Shown here piece after piece: positions 10,261-19,824 of a DNA stretch of 64,000 nt. The stretch is from Acinetobacter sp. ANC 4470 (lineage in GTDB: Bacteria > Pseudomonadota > Gammaproteobacteria > Pseudomonadales > Moraxellaceae). The position numbers and the translations under genes are program-made. The stretch is taken from contig NZ_NEGC01000001.1 in assembly GCF_002135335.1 (NCBI RefSeq), positions 1 to 64,000 of the forward strand, given 5' to 3'. The first letter of the stretch is position 1, and every line of letters begins with the position of its first letter. A model generated the notes under the pieces. It worked only from the letters and a program-made list of their open reading frames with translations, was not told where the DNA came from and searched no databases.

Positions 10261-10852
10261 GCTGTGGCTCTTCTAGCATTTTTAATTGTTCACGACCACG
10301 TGTCACATCTTGAATTTTTAATGACAAGGGCTCAATTTGATGGATTTGTAGCATAGCTATAATGCATACACCTGTTGCGGTATAGTCTTGCTGAAATTCT
10401 ATGTGTTGTTGATTCAGTTCGTATTGAAAGATTGCCCATTCATTAAACTGGCAGCTAAAGCTGACTTTTTTCTTTTCAATCAGCTCAATTTTTTCAGTCA
10501 GCAATAAACACTGTCCAGCAGAGCCGCCATAGGCCCGAACTAAGCCGCCCGTGCCCAGTTTGACGCCACCATACCAACGATTGACCAAAATCAAAATATT
10601 GCTTAATTCATTTCCTTCAATCGTTGCGAGAATGGGCCTGCCGGCAGTTCCTGATGGTTCACCATCGTCATTAAAGCGGATATTATTGCCAATTTTCCAT
10701 GCCCAACATTGATGTGTGGTACTAACATCCTTGCTGATTTCTAAAAAGTCTTTGACGTCTTGTTCATTTGCTACAGGAACAGCAATGGCTTGAAAGCGAC
10801 TTTTTTTAATCTCTTCTTCAAAACTAACTTGTGAGGCAATTGTAAATGGCAT
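10253..10852 (-). CDS. yigZ: YigZ/IMPACT-family protein
   Basis: A 199-residue member of the UPF0029 (Impact N-terminal) family. The signatures RFNDDGEPSGTAGRPIL and VNRWYGGVKLGTGGLVRAYG are both present. Eukaryotic IMPACT binds GCN1; the bacterial function is not established, and nucleotide or ribosome-related roles have been proposed. It is first of a two-gene operon with the acyltransferase. Confidence 0.9.
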   Translation of the reverse strand: MPFTIASQVSFEEEIKKSRFQAIAVPVANEQDVKDFLEISKDVSTTHQCWAWKIGNNIRFNDDGEPSGTAGRPILATIEGNELSNILILVNRWYGGVKLGTGGLVRAYGGSAGQCLLLTEKIELIEKKKVSFSCQFNEWAIFQYELNQQHIEFQQDYTATGVCIIAMLQIHQIEPLSLKIQDVTRGREQLKMLEEPQHD

Positions 10853-10913
10853 AAATCTTAAGTTAATAACAACAGCACGGCAGTATAGCCTGTTTTTAGC
10901 GATTTTTAGCTAC

Positions 10914-10947
10914 AAAAAACCGCCTATGAAAAGACGGGTTTTTAAAA
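10914..10947 (-). terminator. Probable terminator of the lpt operon
   Basis: AAAAACC pairs with GGTTTTT around about 16 bases that can pair partly. Read on the minus strand, a T-rich arm follows the stem. It lies 45 bp after the lptB stop codon. Confidence 0.55.
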
Positions 10948-10991
10948 GTTATTTTTGTATATGAATTTACAGCATGCTTATAAGGGTTTGA

Positions 10992-11738
10992 TTAAACAGT
11001 AAAATCATCACCCAAATAAACTTGGCGCACAGTTTCATTTTCTAAAATTTCTTGTGGTGTTCCTTCAGCAATCACGGCACCCTCACTGACAATATAAGCG
11101 CGTTCACAGATAGCCAAAGTTTCTCGTACATTATGATCGGTAATGAGAACTCCAATACCTCGATCCTTTAAGGTGCGAATGATATCTTTAATATCTCCAA
11201 CAGAAATAGGATCTACCCCAGCGAAAGGTTCATCAAGCAACATAAACTTAGGATCAGCAGCCAACGCACGAGCAATTTCCGCACGGCGACGCTCACCACC
11301 AGAGACACTCATACCCAATGAATCTTTAATATGAGTAATTTTAAAATCAGCTAATAATTCATTTAAGCGTTGCTGACGCTGCTGTTTATTTAAATCTTTA
11401 CGTATTTCTAAAATAGCCATAATATTTTCAGAAATGGTTAGTTTTCTAAAAATCGAGGCTTCCTGCGGTAAATAACCAATACCTTTACGGGCACGCTCAT
11501 GCATGGCTAAATCAGACAAATCAAGATCATCTAAATGAATCTCGCCTTTGTCCATACGAACTAGACCAACCACCATATAGAAACTTGTGGTTTTACCTGC
11601 ACCATTTGGCCCAAGTAACCCAACAATCTGCCCACTTTGCATTTGAAAAGAAACATCTTTAACCACCCATCTTTTACTATAGTTTTTTGCAAGATGTTTA
11701 ATACAAAGCGTTTGTGGTTGATTGAGCAATTGATCCAT
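10992..11738 (-). CDS. lptB: LPS export ABC transporter ATP-binding protein LptB
   Basis: The cytoplasmic ATPase that powers lipopolysaccharide (or lipooligosaccharide) extraction by LptFG and its transfer along LptC-LptA to the outer membrane. Walker A is GPNGAGKTT, the signature is SGGERRR, Walker B is [13 protein letters not shown] and the H-loop is TDHNV. The length of 248 is normal. It is last in kdsD-kdsC-lptC-lptA-lptB, overlapping lptA by one base. Confidence 0.97.
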   Translation of the reverse strand: MDQLLNQPQTLCIKHLAKNYSKRWVVKDVSFQMQSGQIVGLLGPNGAGKTTSFYMVVGLVRMDKGEIHLDDLDLSDLAMHERARKGIGYLPQEASIFRKLTISENIMAILEIRKDLNKQQRQQRLNELLADFKITHIKDSLGMSVSGGERRRAEIARALAADPKFMLLDEPFAGVDPISVGDIKDIIRTLKDRGIGVLITDHNVRETLAICERAYIVSEGAVIAEGTPQEILENETVRQVYLGDDFTV

Positions 11739-12304
11739 TAATCACGTGCTCCTGGGAAAGATTTTGCACCCGATGGTGGAATCACAATTTGAACACGACC
11801 TGAAGATGAACCAGAGCTATTTGGCGTACCTGTAGCTTCTACATCGCCTTTATTCATACTATATTTCAACGTATTACCACGAATACTCGCACCATTTTGT
11901 TGCAACAATGCACTGCCAGATAAGGTAATAATGCCAGTTTCAGCATTATAAATAATCTTTTGTGCCTGCCCTTTGGCTAAGCCCTTATTCACATCTACTT
12001 GTTGTTGAAACTTAGCAGGACGTCCTGTCGCAGTAATCGTACTGATTTCTTTTTTTGCATTTAAATTTGCCACAATGGAATCTGCTTGTAATTTCATTGT
12101 GCCTTGTTCAATAATGACATTACCTGTGTAAGTGGTAATACCAGTTTTTTCATTATATGTTGCGCGGTCAGCGACCAATGAAATGGGTTGATTTCGGTCA
12201 GCAGGAATTGCCAATGCAGTTGCCGATGATAATACAACCAAACCGACTAAAGCTGCTTGCTTAAACAAGGTTTTAGAAAATGTAAGCTTAAGATTTTGGT
12301 TCAT
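11738..12304 (-). CDS. lptA: Periplasmic LPS bridge protein LptA
   Basis: A 188-residue OstA/LptA-family protein. A signal peptide (ending ATALA) precedes a beta-jellyroll region with the typical repeated ...[21 protein letters not shown]... strand pattern. LptA oligomers connect inner-membrane LptC to outer-membrane LptD. The C-terminal tail ([15 protein letters not shown]) is low-complexity. The start overlaps lptC by 17 bp, with GAGGAAAAT as RBS. Confidence 0.93.
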   Translation of the reverse strand: MNQNLKLTFSKTLFKQAALVGLVVLSSATALAIPADRNQPISLVADRATYNEKTGITTYTGNVIIEQGTMKLQADSIVANLNAKKEISTITATGRPAKFQQQVDVNKGLAKGQAQKIIYNAETGIITLSGSALLQQNGASIRGNTLKYSMNKGDVEATGTPNSSGSSSGRVQIVIPPSGAKSFPGARD

Positions 12305-12836
12305 ATTTTCCTCGAATATTAAAAAATTCGTATTGACCGTTATTAAAATTGGCTTTCAAACCTTGGCTCACAAATTCAGCTTGTGGAGATTGCACAATTA
12401 CTTGTTTATTGGTTTCAATTTCTCGAGTTTTAGGATATCCCGTTAACTCTGTGGTTTTGAACTGCATTTTGCCTTGTTGCATCAGCTTAACCGCCAACAC
12501 ATCACCTGACAAAACAATGCGTTCATTATCGTCATAACCATTCGCAACTTTGGCATAAAAAGTGGCATCTACAGCACTATCTTTATACATTGAAGCATTC
12601 AGATTTATGAATTTTGATGTTTGTTTTTGCATGTCTTGTTCAAGACGATCGACTTGAGCACGCACATACAAATGACCATTATCATCAGTTTGAGTCAGAT
12701 TAATTTTTTCAGCGGAATAGGTCATACTCCTTGCTGAATCAACCTCAAGTTTATTACCCTTACCGCTGTAATAGTAGTAACCACCACTTATAGCTGCAAT
12801 TGCTATAGCAGTTACGTATAAAACTTTTGTATCCAT
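12288..12836 (-). CDS. lptC: LPS export protein LptC
   Basis: A 182-residue single-span inner-membrane protein: a hydrophobic N-terminus (VLYVTAIAIAAISGGYYYYS), then a periplasmic LptA-like fold (from about residue 40). It receives LPS from LptBFG and hands it to LptA. Assignment rests on size, topology and position between kdsC and lptA; sequence conservation in this family is low. Confidence 0.9.
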   Translation of the reverse strand: MDTKVLYVTAIAIAAISGGYYYYSGKGNKLEVDSARSMTYSAEKINLTQTDDNGHLYVRAQVDRLEQDMQKQTSKFINLNASMYKDSAVDATFYAKVANGYDDNERIVLSGDVLAVKLMQQGKMQFKTTELTGYPKTREIETNKQVIVQSPQAEFVSQGLKANFNNGQYEFFNIRGKYEPKS

Positions 12837-12876
12837 AAGTGTGGTCTTAACTCAAATTAAATGAATTACTTAACTA

Positions 12877-13416
12877 TTAATGTGGGACAGAGGTATATTT
12901 TTCAAGGAAAATTTCATACGCCCCTTTGGCCATCAAAATCATATCGCAAATTTCACGTACTGCACCACGACCACCCATAGCCTGAGTCACAAGGTCTGCA
13001 CGACGACGTACTTCCACATGACCATTTGGAACAGTGACTTTCATGCCCGCAATCGCAAATGCTGAAAGGTCTGGCCAATCATCACCCATATATAAACAGT
13101 CTTCTGGTGCAATATTCAATTGTGCACATGCTTCGCGTAATGCGGTACCTTTGTCTTCACGACCTTGAAAAACCAAGTCCACACCTAAATCGGACATCCG
13201 CTTTTCAACAATATTACTTTTACGTCCAGTGATGATAATGACTTTAACACCTGCTTGTTGCACAAGTTTCATGCCTAAACCATCACGGATATCAAATGAT
13301 TTAATTTCATCACCTGTATTGGTGAGTGTTACAAAACCATCACTTAAAATACCATCGACATCAAGAACTAAAGCTTCAACATGACGCGCTTGTTCCAATA
13401 AAATATAAGATGCCAT
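12877..13416 (-). CDS. kdsC: 3-deoxy-D-manno-octulosonate 8-phosphate phosphatase KdsC
   Basis: A HAD-superfamily phosphatase that removes phosphate from Kdo-8-P, a late step in making Kdo for the LPS inner core. The catalytic motif LDVDGILSDG, motif II ITGRKS and the later MGDDWPD metal-binding motif are visible. At 179 residues it is the usual tetrameric capless form. It lies 3 bp downstream of kdsD. Confidence 0.95.
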   Translation of the reverse strand: MASYILLEQARHVEALVLDVDGILSDGFVTLTNTGDEIKSFDIRDGLGMKLVQQAGVKVIIITGRKSNIVEKRMSDLGVDLVFQGREDKGTALREACAQLNIAPEDCLYMGDDWPDLSAFAIAGMKVTVPNGHVEVRRRADLVTQAMGGRGAVREICDMILMAKGAYEIFLEKYTSVPH

Positions 13417-13419
13417 TTA

Positions 13420-14412
13420 TTAATTTACCCCAGCTTGAATCAAGTCATGCATACTAATTACACCAATGACCTGATTTACCTCATCAACAACAACAAATTG
13501 ATTGATTTTCTTTTCATTCATGCGCTCTAAAGCTTCAACAGCACGTGCTTCTTGCGAAATCGTTAAAGGATTCTTCATCATCACTTCTGAAACAACCATA
13601 TTGACATCAAAACCTTGCTGCTTATCAATTAAACGACGTAAATCTCCGTCAGTAAAAATACCCAGTAGAACATTATTTTGATCCACAATTGTGGTTAAAC
13701 CTAGACGTTTATTTGAAATTTCGTATAAAACTTGGTTCATTGGTGTATCTGGAGATACTTTCGGTAATTCATCACCTGTATGCATCAAGTGTTTAACATG
13801 GAGTAACAGGCGTTTACCCAAAGCTCCCGCTGGATGTGACATCGCAAAGTCATCCGCAGTAAAACCGCGAGCATCCAGTAAAGCAACAGCCAATGCATCC
13901 CCTAAAACTAAGGTTGCAGTGGTGCTTGAGGTTGGCGCTAAACCCAGTGGACAAGCTTCTTGGATATCACCCAAAGTGAGAGCCACATCTGCATTTTGCG
14001 GCATTGGCCCTTTGTCATCACCACTAATGGTAATTAATGGTACTTCAAGATGCTTAATCAAAGGCATCAGCATCATAATTTCATCACTCTTACCTGAGTT
14101 TGAAATAGCGATTAATACATCACCGTGTACCAACATGCCTAAGTCTCCATGCCCTGCTTCACCCGGATGCATAAAGAATGATGGCGTACCTGTTGAAGCA
14201 AAAGTTGCTGCCATTTTACGACCAATATGCCCCGACTTACCCATTCCCGTAATGACTAAACGCCCTCGACAATGCAAAATAATTTCACAAGCACGGCTAA
14301 AACGTTCGTCAATTTGCGTCGCTAATATTTCTAGGGCTTTTTCTTCTATACGCAAAGTTTCTAATGCAACTTTTTGGAAGTCTATTTGGTTCGGCATATG
14401 TTTTGGGTTCAA
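13420..14412 (-). CDS. kdsD: Arabinose-5-phosphate isomerase KdsD (KpsF/GutQ family)
   Basis: Interconverts ribulose-5-P and arabinose-5-P, the first committed step to Kdo. An N-terminal SIS domain (ITGMGKSGHIGRKMAATFASTG, AISNSGKSDE) is followed by two CBS domains (LMHTGDELP..., VVSEVMMKNPLTI...). The open frame begins at a TTG (14412) with AAGG upstream; an ATG at 14397 is the alternative start. It is first gene of the Kdo/Lpt operon and divergent from cysS. Confidence 0.94.
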   Translation of the reverse strand: MNPKHMPNQIDFQKVALETLRIEEKALEILATQIDERFSRACEIILHCRGRLVITGMGKSGHIGRKMAATFASTGTPSFFMHPGEAGHGDLGMLVHGDVLIAISNSGKSDEIMMLMPLIKHLEVPLITISGDDKGPMPQNADVALTLGDIQEACPLGLAPTSSTTATLVLGDALAVALLDARGFTADDFAMSHPAGALGKRLLLHVKHLMHTGDELPKVSPDTPMNQVLYEISNKRLGLTTIVDQNNVLLGIFTDGDLRRLIDKQQGFDVNMVVSEVMMKNPLTISQEARAVEALERMNEKKINQFVVVDEVNQVIGVISMHDLIQAGVN

Positions 14413-14611
14413 AGTAGGTTTACCTTAACTCTATTTAAAGAGTGACTCTAATCAAGCAAAAATAATTTTCGCAATTTTATCATATCTATGCAAATCGCAC
14501 GTTTCTAAATGTACAACTTTTCACAAGCCTATAAAAAAAACGCATAAAACTTTATGAAAAATAATGCTTAGGTTAAGATGAGCTATCTTTTATTTAGCAT
14601 TTTGAAGACCT

Positions 14612-16033
14612 ATGCAACCATTTGTTCTATATAACTCAGAGCAACGTAAAAAAGTTGAATTTGTTCCGCGTGTTGAAGGACATATTGATATGTATGTTTG
14701 TGGTATGACCGTGTATGACTATTGTCATATTGGACATGCTCGAGTCATGGTTGCATTTGACTACATTATTCGCTTCTTGCGCAGTCAAGGTTGGAACGTT
14801 AAATACGTTCGTAATATTACCGACATTGACGATAAAATTATTAAGCGTGCCAATGAAAATGGTGAAAGCATTACGGCATTAACTGACCGTTTTATTCAAG
14901 CAATGAATGATGATGCTGAAAACTTAGGCTGTTTAGCGCCAGATCAAGCGCCACGTGCCACTGACTATATTGATCAAATGCAAAGCATGATTGGTAATTT
15001 AGTCAATAAAGGTACGGCTTATCCTTCAAGTAATGGCGATGTTTATTTCCAAGTGGAAAAATTTGCCAAATACGGTCGTTTATCTGGTCGTAAACTTGAA
15101 GATATGCAAGCAGGCGCTTCTGAACGTGTCGATGTCGAAGTTGAAAAAAAACATCCCTTTGACTTTGTTCTTTGGAAACATGCCAAAGAAAATGAACCTT
15201 CTTGGGCTTCACCGTGGGGCAATGGTCGTCCGGGTTGGCATATTGAATGTTCTGCTATGTCAACCTGCTGCCTAGGCAACCATTTTGATATTCATGGTGG
15301 TGGTTCAGACCTGATGTTCCCACATCATGAAAATGAAATTGCGCAATCTGAAGCCTCTACAGATGAACAATATGTCAATTATTGGATGCATGTCGGCTTC
15401 ATCAATTCCGATGGCGAGAAAATGTCGAAGTCTTTAGGCAATTTCTTTACCATTCGTGATGTGATGGAAAAATTCCATCCTGAAGTGATTCGTTACTTTA
15501 TTGTGTCTTCACATTATCGTAGCCCTGTGAATTTTTCAGATGCAGCGTTAAAAGAAGCAAAAAATACCCTTTCTCGTTTTTATCATTCATTTAAAGCGTA
15601 TCAACAAAGCTACGGTGAAAAAACCACTGAAGCTTTAGATGAAACTTTGGTTGAACGCTTTAATGCTGCTATGCGTGATGACTTTAATACATCCGAAGCC
15701 ATTGCTGTATTGTTTGAAATCAACAAAGAATTGAATCGTGCAGTAAAAGATGAAAATACTGAACAGGCAACTGTTTACTATTCAACATTACGGCACCTCA
15801 CCAATATTCTTGGTCTGGTTCAATACAATGTAGATGAATTCTTAAAGTCTGATATTGGTCAAGAAGCACTCGAATTAACAGCTGAGCAAATTGAAGATTT
15901 AATTCAACAACGTGTTGATGCAAAAAAAGCCAAAGAATTTGCTAAAGCCGATGAAATTCGTCAATCTTTGCTTGATCAAGGCATTGTTTTGGAAGATACC
16001 CGTCAAGGTACAATTTGGCGTCGTGCTGATTAA
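14612..16033 (+). CDS. cysS: Cysteinyl-tRNA synthetase
   Basis: A class I aminoacyl-tRNA synthetase of 473 residues charging tRNA-Cys. The HIGH motif appears as CHIGHARVM and KMSKS as EKMSKSLGN. Zinc ligands are visible as [16 protein letters not shown] and [12 protein letters not shown]. It is monocistronic, followed by a tRNA-Gly gene with its own promoter. Confidence 0.97.
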   Translation: MQPFVLYNSEQRKKVEFVPRVEGHIDMYVCGMTVYDYCHIGHARVMVAFDYIIRFLRSQGWNVKYVRNITDIDDKIIKRANENGESITALTDRFIQAMNDDAENLGCLAPDQAPRATDYIDQMQSMIGNLVNKGTAYPSSNGDVYFQVEKFAKYGRLSGRKLEDMQAGASERVDVEVEKKHPFDFVLWKHAKENEPSWASPWGNGRPGWHIECSAMSTCCLGNHFDIHGGGSDLMFPHHENEIAQSEASTDEQYVNYWMHVGFINSDGEKMSKSLGNFFTIRDVMEKFHPEVIRYFIVSSHYRSPVNFSDAALKEAKNTLSRFYHSFKAYQQSYGEKTTEALDETLVERFNAAMRDDFNTSEAIAVLFEINKELNRAVKDENTEQATVYYSTLRHLTNILGLVQYNVDEFLKSDIGQEALELTAEQIEDLIQQRVDAKKAKEFAKADEIRQSLLDQGIVLEDTRQGTIWRRAD

Positions 16034-16057
16034 TTAATCAATCAACTTTATAGAGAG

Positions 16058-16085
16058 TTGACAGCATTATAAAACCCTCTATAAT
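16058..16085 (+). promoter_or_regulatory. Consensus sigma-70 promoter of the tRNA-Gly gene
   Basis: TTGACA (16058-16063) and TATAAT (16080-16085), both perfect consensus, separated by 16 bp. The mature tRNA begins 12 bp downstream of the -10 box. Confidence 0.88.
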
Positions 16086-16097
16086 GCACACCATAAA

Positions 16098-16173
16098 GCG
16101 GGAATAGCTCAGTTGGTAGAGCATAACCTTGCCAAGGTTGGGGTCGAGAGTTCGAGTCTCTTTTCCCGCTCCA
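16098..16173 (+). tRNA. tRNA-Gly (anticodon GCC)
   Basis: Full cloverleaf: acceptor arms GCGGGAA/TTCCCGC, D-arm GCTC...GAGC, anticodon loop TTGCCAA with GCC at 16131-16133, T-arm containing TTCGAGT, and an encoded CCA end. Confidence 0.97.
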
Positions 16174-16180
16174 AAATACG

Positions 16181-16211
16181 AAAAAGCCCTTATCATTGAT
16201 AAGGGCTTTTT
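16181..16211 (+). terminator. Intrinsic terminator of tRNA-Gly
   Basis: A perfect 14-bp stem (AAAAAGCCCTTATC / GATAAGGGCTTTTT) with a 3-base loop and a T-run. Confidence 0.92.
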
Positions 16212-16213
16212 TT

Positions 16214-16539
16214 ATATCAATATTTTTATAATTTTAGATCTACACGGCTCTCTATTGTTCAGCTTAAATTTCTTACATGACCAAACGGTGACTACCTAAA
16301 ACTTTTAATTTAGGGCTCAGTTTGTAAATCACCTATCTTTAAAATAAATAACCTAGCGACTGAAAATATTCAAAAAATCAAAAATTTTATCCATCATCTC
16401 AAAATAAATTAGAAAATATTTATTCATACGATGAGTCTGATTAAAGCAAAAAGATATACTTTTATCCTTTTTTATCACTGCATGTTCACTATGTTAATCT
16501 TGAGATAGATAACGAATCTTGAAATAAGAGGAACGTGTC
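16214..16539. other. Intergenic region upstream of the UspA gene
   Basis: 326 bp, AT-rich, with no convincing ORF. AAGAGGAAC just upstream of 16540 is the RBS. I see no clear promoter match or repeat. Confidence 0.5.
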
Positions 16540-16989
16540 ATGAATTACCAACACATTCTATTCGCTGTGGATGACTCCCCGCTTGCCATTGCGACAGCTG
16601 AACAAGTTATTATTTTAGCTAAAGCATTAAGTAGCAAAGTAACGATAGCTAGCGTTGTGGTGCTAGACCCTTTAACCAGTGTTAGTTTTTATAAAAATGT
16701 ACCAGGGATAACGGATTATTATCTGGCAGCCAAAGCTCATGCCAAAAACATTTTGGCTGAGCTAAGTCAAAAATTCATTCATCACGGTATTGAAACAGAT
16801 ACTCAAATCCTCAGCAGCCTCTCCCCAAGTGATGGTATCTCTAAACTTGCTGATGAATTAAATATCGACTTAATCGTGGTCGGTTCACATGGTCGTACGG
16901 GTTTAAAAAAAGCGTTTATTGGCAGTGTTGCACAAGACATACTAACTTCCAGTCATGTTCCCGTACTTGTGATGAAACACACACAATAG
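16540..16989 (+). CDS. Universal stress protein, single UspA domain
   Basis: 149 residues with the classical start (HILFAVDDSPLA) and the complete ATP-binding motif GSHGRTGLKKAFIGSVAQDI. It is therefore probably an ATP-binding UspA-type protein. Stress or growth-phase induction is typical of the family, but no regulator site is visible. It is monocistronic with a strong terminator. Confidence 0.9.
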   Translation: MNYQHILFAVDDSPLAIATAEQVIILAKALSSKVTIASVVVLDPLTSVSFYKNVPGITDYYLAAKAHAKNILAELSQKFIHHGIETDTQILSSLSPSDGISKLADELNIDLIVVGSHGRTGLKKAFIGSVAQDILTSSHVPVLVMKHTQ

Positions 16990-17010
16990 AATGTTTTATG
17001 AGCTACTACT

Positions 17011-17037
17011 CAGCCCACTTTATGTGGGCTGGTTTTT
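17011..17037 (+). terminator. Intrinsic terminator of the UspA gene
   Basis: CAGCCCAC / GTGGGCTG with a 5-base loop and six T. Confidence 0.9.
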
Positions 17038-17210
17038 TATTTTTAATCTAGAGTAACTTCAACCGACACCACTCAAAAAATATTTTATTCTTTTTAACTG
17101 TCGTTTCAAAATAATTTCAATCAAATTACGACCATAAACTAATTCACATTGAAGTCATTGAGGCATAAACTTTGATCGCTCCTTTTTATCGACATTACAA
17201 GAGTAAAAAT

Positions 17211-17597
17211 ATGTCACAACAAGATTTTGAAAATGGTTTAAAAGTTCGTACAGAAGTTATGGGTGAGTCTTTCGTGAAACGCGCACAAGATAATACAGTG
17301 CCTTTTACTCAGCCCCTACAAGACTGGATTAATGAGCATGCTTGGGGTTCGACTTGGCAACGTGAAGGTGTTCTGCCCCGTAAATACCGCTCACTCATTA
17401 CCATTGCTTTTTTAACTGCACAAAAAAGCCCAACAGAACTTAAAGGTCATGTTCGTGGTGCATTAAATAACGGCGCGACAGTCGAAGAAATTCAAGAAGT
17501 ACTACTTCATAGCTTGCCTTACTGCGGTGCTCCTGCAACTCAAGAAGCCTTTCGTGCTGCACTTGAAGTCATTAATGAATATCAAAAATCTGAATAA
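17211..17597 (+). CDS. Carboxymuconolactone decarboxylase-family protein
   Basis: 128 residues from the ATG at 17211 (an upstream in-frame TTG at 17172 is less likely). It contains RSLITIAFLTAQKSPTELKGH and EEIQEVLLHSLPYCGAP, the pattern of the PcaC/CMD fold. PcaC decarboxylates 4-carboxymuconolactone in the protocatechuate pathway. No other pca genes are nearby, so the true substrate is open. The ELxxH segment lacks the CxxC of AhpD-type members, which argues against a peroxidase role. Confidence 0.75.
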   Translation: MSQQDFENGLKVRTEVMGESFVKRAQDNTVPFTQPLQDWINEHAWGSTWQREGVLPRKYRSLITIAFLTAQKSPTELKGHVRGALNNGATVEEIQEVLLHSLPYCGAPATQEAFRAALEVINEYQKSE

Positions 17598-17627
17598 TAT
17601 AGTCTGAAATACATAGAAATAGTTTAA

Positions 17628-17642
17628 GCCTAATGCTTAGGC
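17628..17642. terminator. Short hairpin between convergent genes
   Basis: GCCTAA-TGC-TTAGGC, flanked by AAATAG and CTATTT, lies between the stops of the decarboxylase-like gene (+) and modC (-). It is a possible bidirectional terminator. Confidence 0.5.
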
Positions 17643-17659
17643 TATTTCCCTTGCCATAA

Positions 17660-18319
17660 TTAAACCATTTTAAGGTTTTGCTTCCGCTGTAATTGCCCTT
17701 GATTGATTTGCAGAATATCTGCTTCTAAATATGCCAATTCTTGCTCATGATGCGTCACATAAATCATCGGCAAATCTAGCTCATCTTTAATTCGCTTTAA
17801 AAATGGTAAAATTTGTTGCTTTAGGTTTGTATCTAAACCCGTTAAAGGTTCATCAAGCAATAATAAATTCGGTGAAGATAATAAAGCACGGCCAATCGAA
17901 ACACGCTGAGCCTCTCCACCTGAAAGTTGCTGCGCCTTTCTTTGAATAAGCGGGTTTAATTCAAGTAACTCAACAATTTCATCAAACTGAAATTTCCGTT
18001 CAGACTGCGGAATTAATTTTTCTGCATAACATAAATTTTGCTGCACATTCATATGCGGAAAAAGCAGCGCATTCTGAAAAATTAACGCAATTTTTCGTTG
18101 GTGCATAGGCACATGAATTTTTTGCTGACTATTGAATAAAATCTGCTGATTAAACTGAATTTCCCCATATGTTGGGTTTAATAAGCCCACAATGTTTTTT
18201 AAAAGGGTACTTTTACCGCAGCCAGATACACCGACAATTCCTAAAAGTTGCTGCTGCATTTCCAGTTCAACATTCAACATAAACTCAGCATATTGATATT
18301 GAAAATTACACTTCAACAT
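17660..18319 (-). CDS. modC: Molybdate ABC transporter ATP-binding protein, short ModC
   Basis: An ATPase of molybdate uptake: Walker A GVSGCGKSTLLKN, signature LSGGEAQRVSIGRAL, Walker B LLLLDEPLTGLD and H-loop THHEQE. From the ATG at 18319, one base past the modB stop, it is 219 residues, so the C-terminal TOBE (MOP) molybdate-binding domain of E. coli ModC (352 residues) is absent. It is last gene of the moeA-mod segment. The identity as ModC rather than another short ATPase rests on the adjacent modA and modB. Confidence 0.88.
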   Translation of the reverse strand: MLKCNFQYQYAEFMLNVELEMQQQLLGIVGVSGCGKSTLLKNIVGLLNPTYGEIQFNQQILFNSQQKIHVPMHQRKIALIFQNALLFPHMNVQQNLCYAEKLIPQSERKFQFDEIVELLELNPLIQRKAQQLSGGEAQRVSIGRALLSSPNLLLLDEPLTGLDTNLKQQILPFLKRIKDELDLPMIYVTHHEQELAYLEADILQINQGQLQRKQNLKMV

Positions 18320-18320
18320 T

Positions 18321-19004
18321 TCATACCCCCATTTTCCGCTGATACCGTTGTAGAATAAAATAATTCGCAATTAATGCTGAAAATGCCAAAAATAATGACA
18401 AAGTAACCAATCGCATTGCCATCTCTTCTCCATTCGGTTGTTGCAACAATGAATAAATTGCAACCGGAATGGTACGGGTTTCATCTGGAATATTGCCGAC
18501 AAAAGTAATTGTTGCGCCAAACTCGCCTAAACTGCGGCTAAAACATAAAATACTGCCGATCACTATTCCGGGAATCGCCAAGGGTAAGTTAATACTCAAA
18601 AATACTTTCCACGGCGCTGCGCCTAATGAACCGGCAATTTGTTCTAATTGTTGATTCATCAACTGAAATGATAAACGGATGGGTTGTACCATCAACGGAA
18701 ATGCCACAATCATGGACGCTAAAACAGCGCCTTTCCAGTTAAATGCCAGTTGAATACCCAGCGCATTTAAATATTTACCAATCAATCCCTGATTTCCAAA
18801 TAGAACTAAAAGCAAATAGCCTAGAACGACGGGAGGCAAAACCATCGGTAGTTGCAATAGGGCTTCAACAATAAATTTTAACCGAAATTCATGGCGTGCG
18901 AGTAACCATGCCAATGCAACCGCAAAAGGCAAGCAAAACAATGTGGCAAAGCCTGCAACTTTGGCAGACAAATAAAGTGCACTAAGTTCCTCTGGACTGA
19001 ACAT
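18321..19004 (-). CDS. modB: Molybdate ABC transporter permease ModB
   Basis: A roughly 227-residue inner-membrane permease with about five hydrophobic spans. The coupling-loop motif LGAAPWKVFLSINLPLAIPG (EAA motif) is present, and SRSLGEFGATITFVGNIP is typical of ModB. The ATG at 19004, with GGGGAG upstream, is preferred over a GTG two codons earlier. It lies between modA and modC. Confidence 0.94.
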   Translation of the reverse strand: MFSPEELSALYLSAKVAGFATLFCLPFAVALAWLLARHEFRLKFIVEALLQLPMVLPPVVLGYLLLVLFGNQGLIGKYLNALGIQLAFNWKGAVLASMIVAFPLMVQPIRLSFQLMNQQLEQIAGSLGAAPWKVFLSINLPLAIPGIVIGSILCFSRSLGEFGATITFVGNIPDETRTIPVAIYSLLQQPNGEEMAMRLVTLSLFLAFSALIANYFILQRYQRKMGV

Positions 19005-19049
19005 GCTCACTCCCCATTCATTTACTTAGTCACGTGTTTAGTCATTTAC

Positions 19050-19811
19050 TTAGGGTTTCACACTAAAACCATATTTTTGAAAGATCGTTTTGGCTTGAGC
19101 ACTGTTTTTCACAAACTGTTCAAATTGAATGGCTTCTTTATTTTTTTCACCTTGTTTAGTCAATGCCAGCGGATAAACAATTGGACTATGTGATTGACTT
19201 GGGAAAGTTCCAATAATTTTAACTTTTTGACTAATTAAAGCATCAGTTTTATACACGATTCCGACTTCACATTCTCCTCGTTCGACAAAGGCTAGCGCTG
19301 AACGTACATCATCTGTACCGACAATTCGACCTTTTAAAGAGTCTAACCAATTCAATTTCACTAGGCTTTGTTTAGCATATTTCCCCACAGGGACGGATTC
19401 CATTTGCCCTGTACATAAATGCCCTTTAAACGATTGAGCAAAGTTAAAATTTGCCTGTGCTTTAAACGGAATATTTAAATTTTTCGGACTAATGGCAACC
19501 AGTTGATTAAATAATAAAGGACGAACTGAAGCTGAACTCACAGCGTCCTTTTGCACTAAATAATTCATCCAGTCTTGATCTGCCGAGAAGAACACATCAC
19601 TACTGGCACCAGCTTGCACTTGTTTCGCCAAAGCTGAGGATGCCCCAAATACAGGAACAATTTTCGTTTGTGGGTGCTGCACTTGATAAATATTGGCAAT
19701 ATCGGTGATGGCATTGGTCAGACTTGCCGCAGCATATACTTTTACCGTTCCCGCTTGTGTTGCAGAAATAGAGACCATCATACACATGGATAAAAACAGG
19801 GATTTTTTCAT
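19050..19811 (-). CDS. modA: Periplasmic molybdate-binding protein ModA
   Basis: A substrate-binding protein of the molybdate transporter. The signal peptide is MKKSLFLSMCMMVSISATQA, and the mature part starts GTVKVYAAASLTNAITDIA. The binding-site region GASSALAKQVQAGASSDVFFSAD matches ModA. Three consecutive ATGs occur (19817, 19814, 19811) after GAGGAA; the last has the best spacing. It lies just after moeA. Confidence 0.94.
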   Translation of the reverse strand: MKKSLFLSMCMMVSISATQAGTVKVYAAASLTNAITDIANIYQVQHPQTKIVPVFGASSALAKQVQAGASSDVFFSADQDWMNYLVQKDAVSSASVRPLLFNQLVAISPKNLNIPFKAQANFNFAQSFKGHLCTGQMESVPVGKYAKQSLVKLNWLDSLKGRIVGTDDVRSALAFVERGECEVGIVYKTDALISQKVKIIGTFPSQSHSPIVYPLALTKQGEKNKEAIQFEQFVKNSAQAKTIFQKYGFSVKP

Positions 19812-19824
19812 CATCATTTCCTCA

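Noticed and set aside
13691..14428. 245-residue plus-strand frame opposite kdsD
   Set aside because: kdsD on the minus strand has full SIS and CBS motifs; the plus frame is its shadow and has no domain or RBS support.
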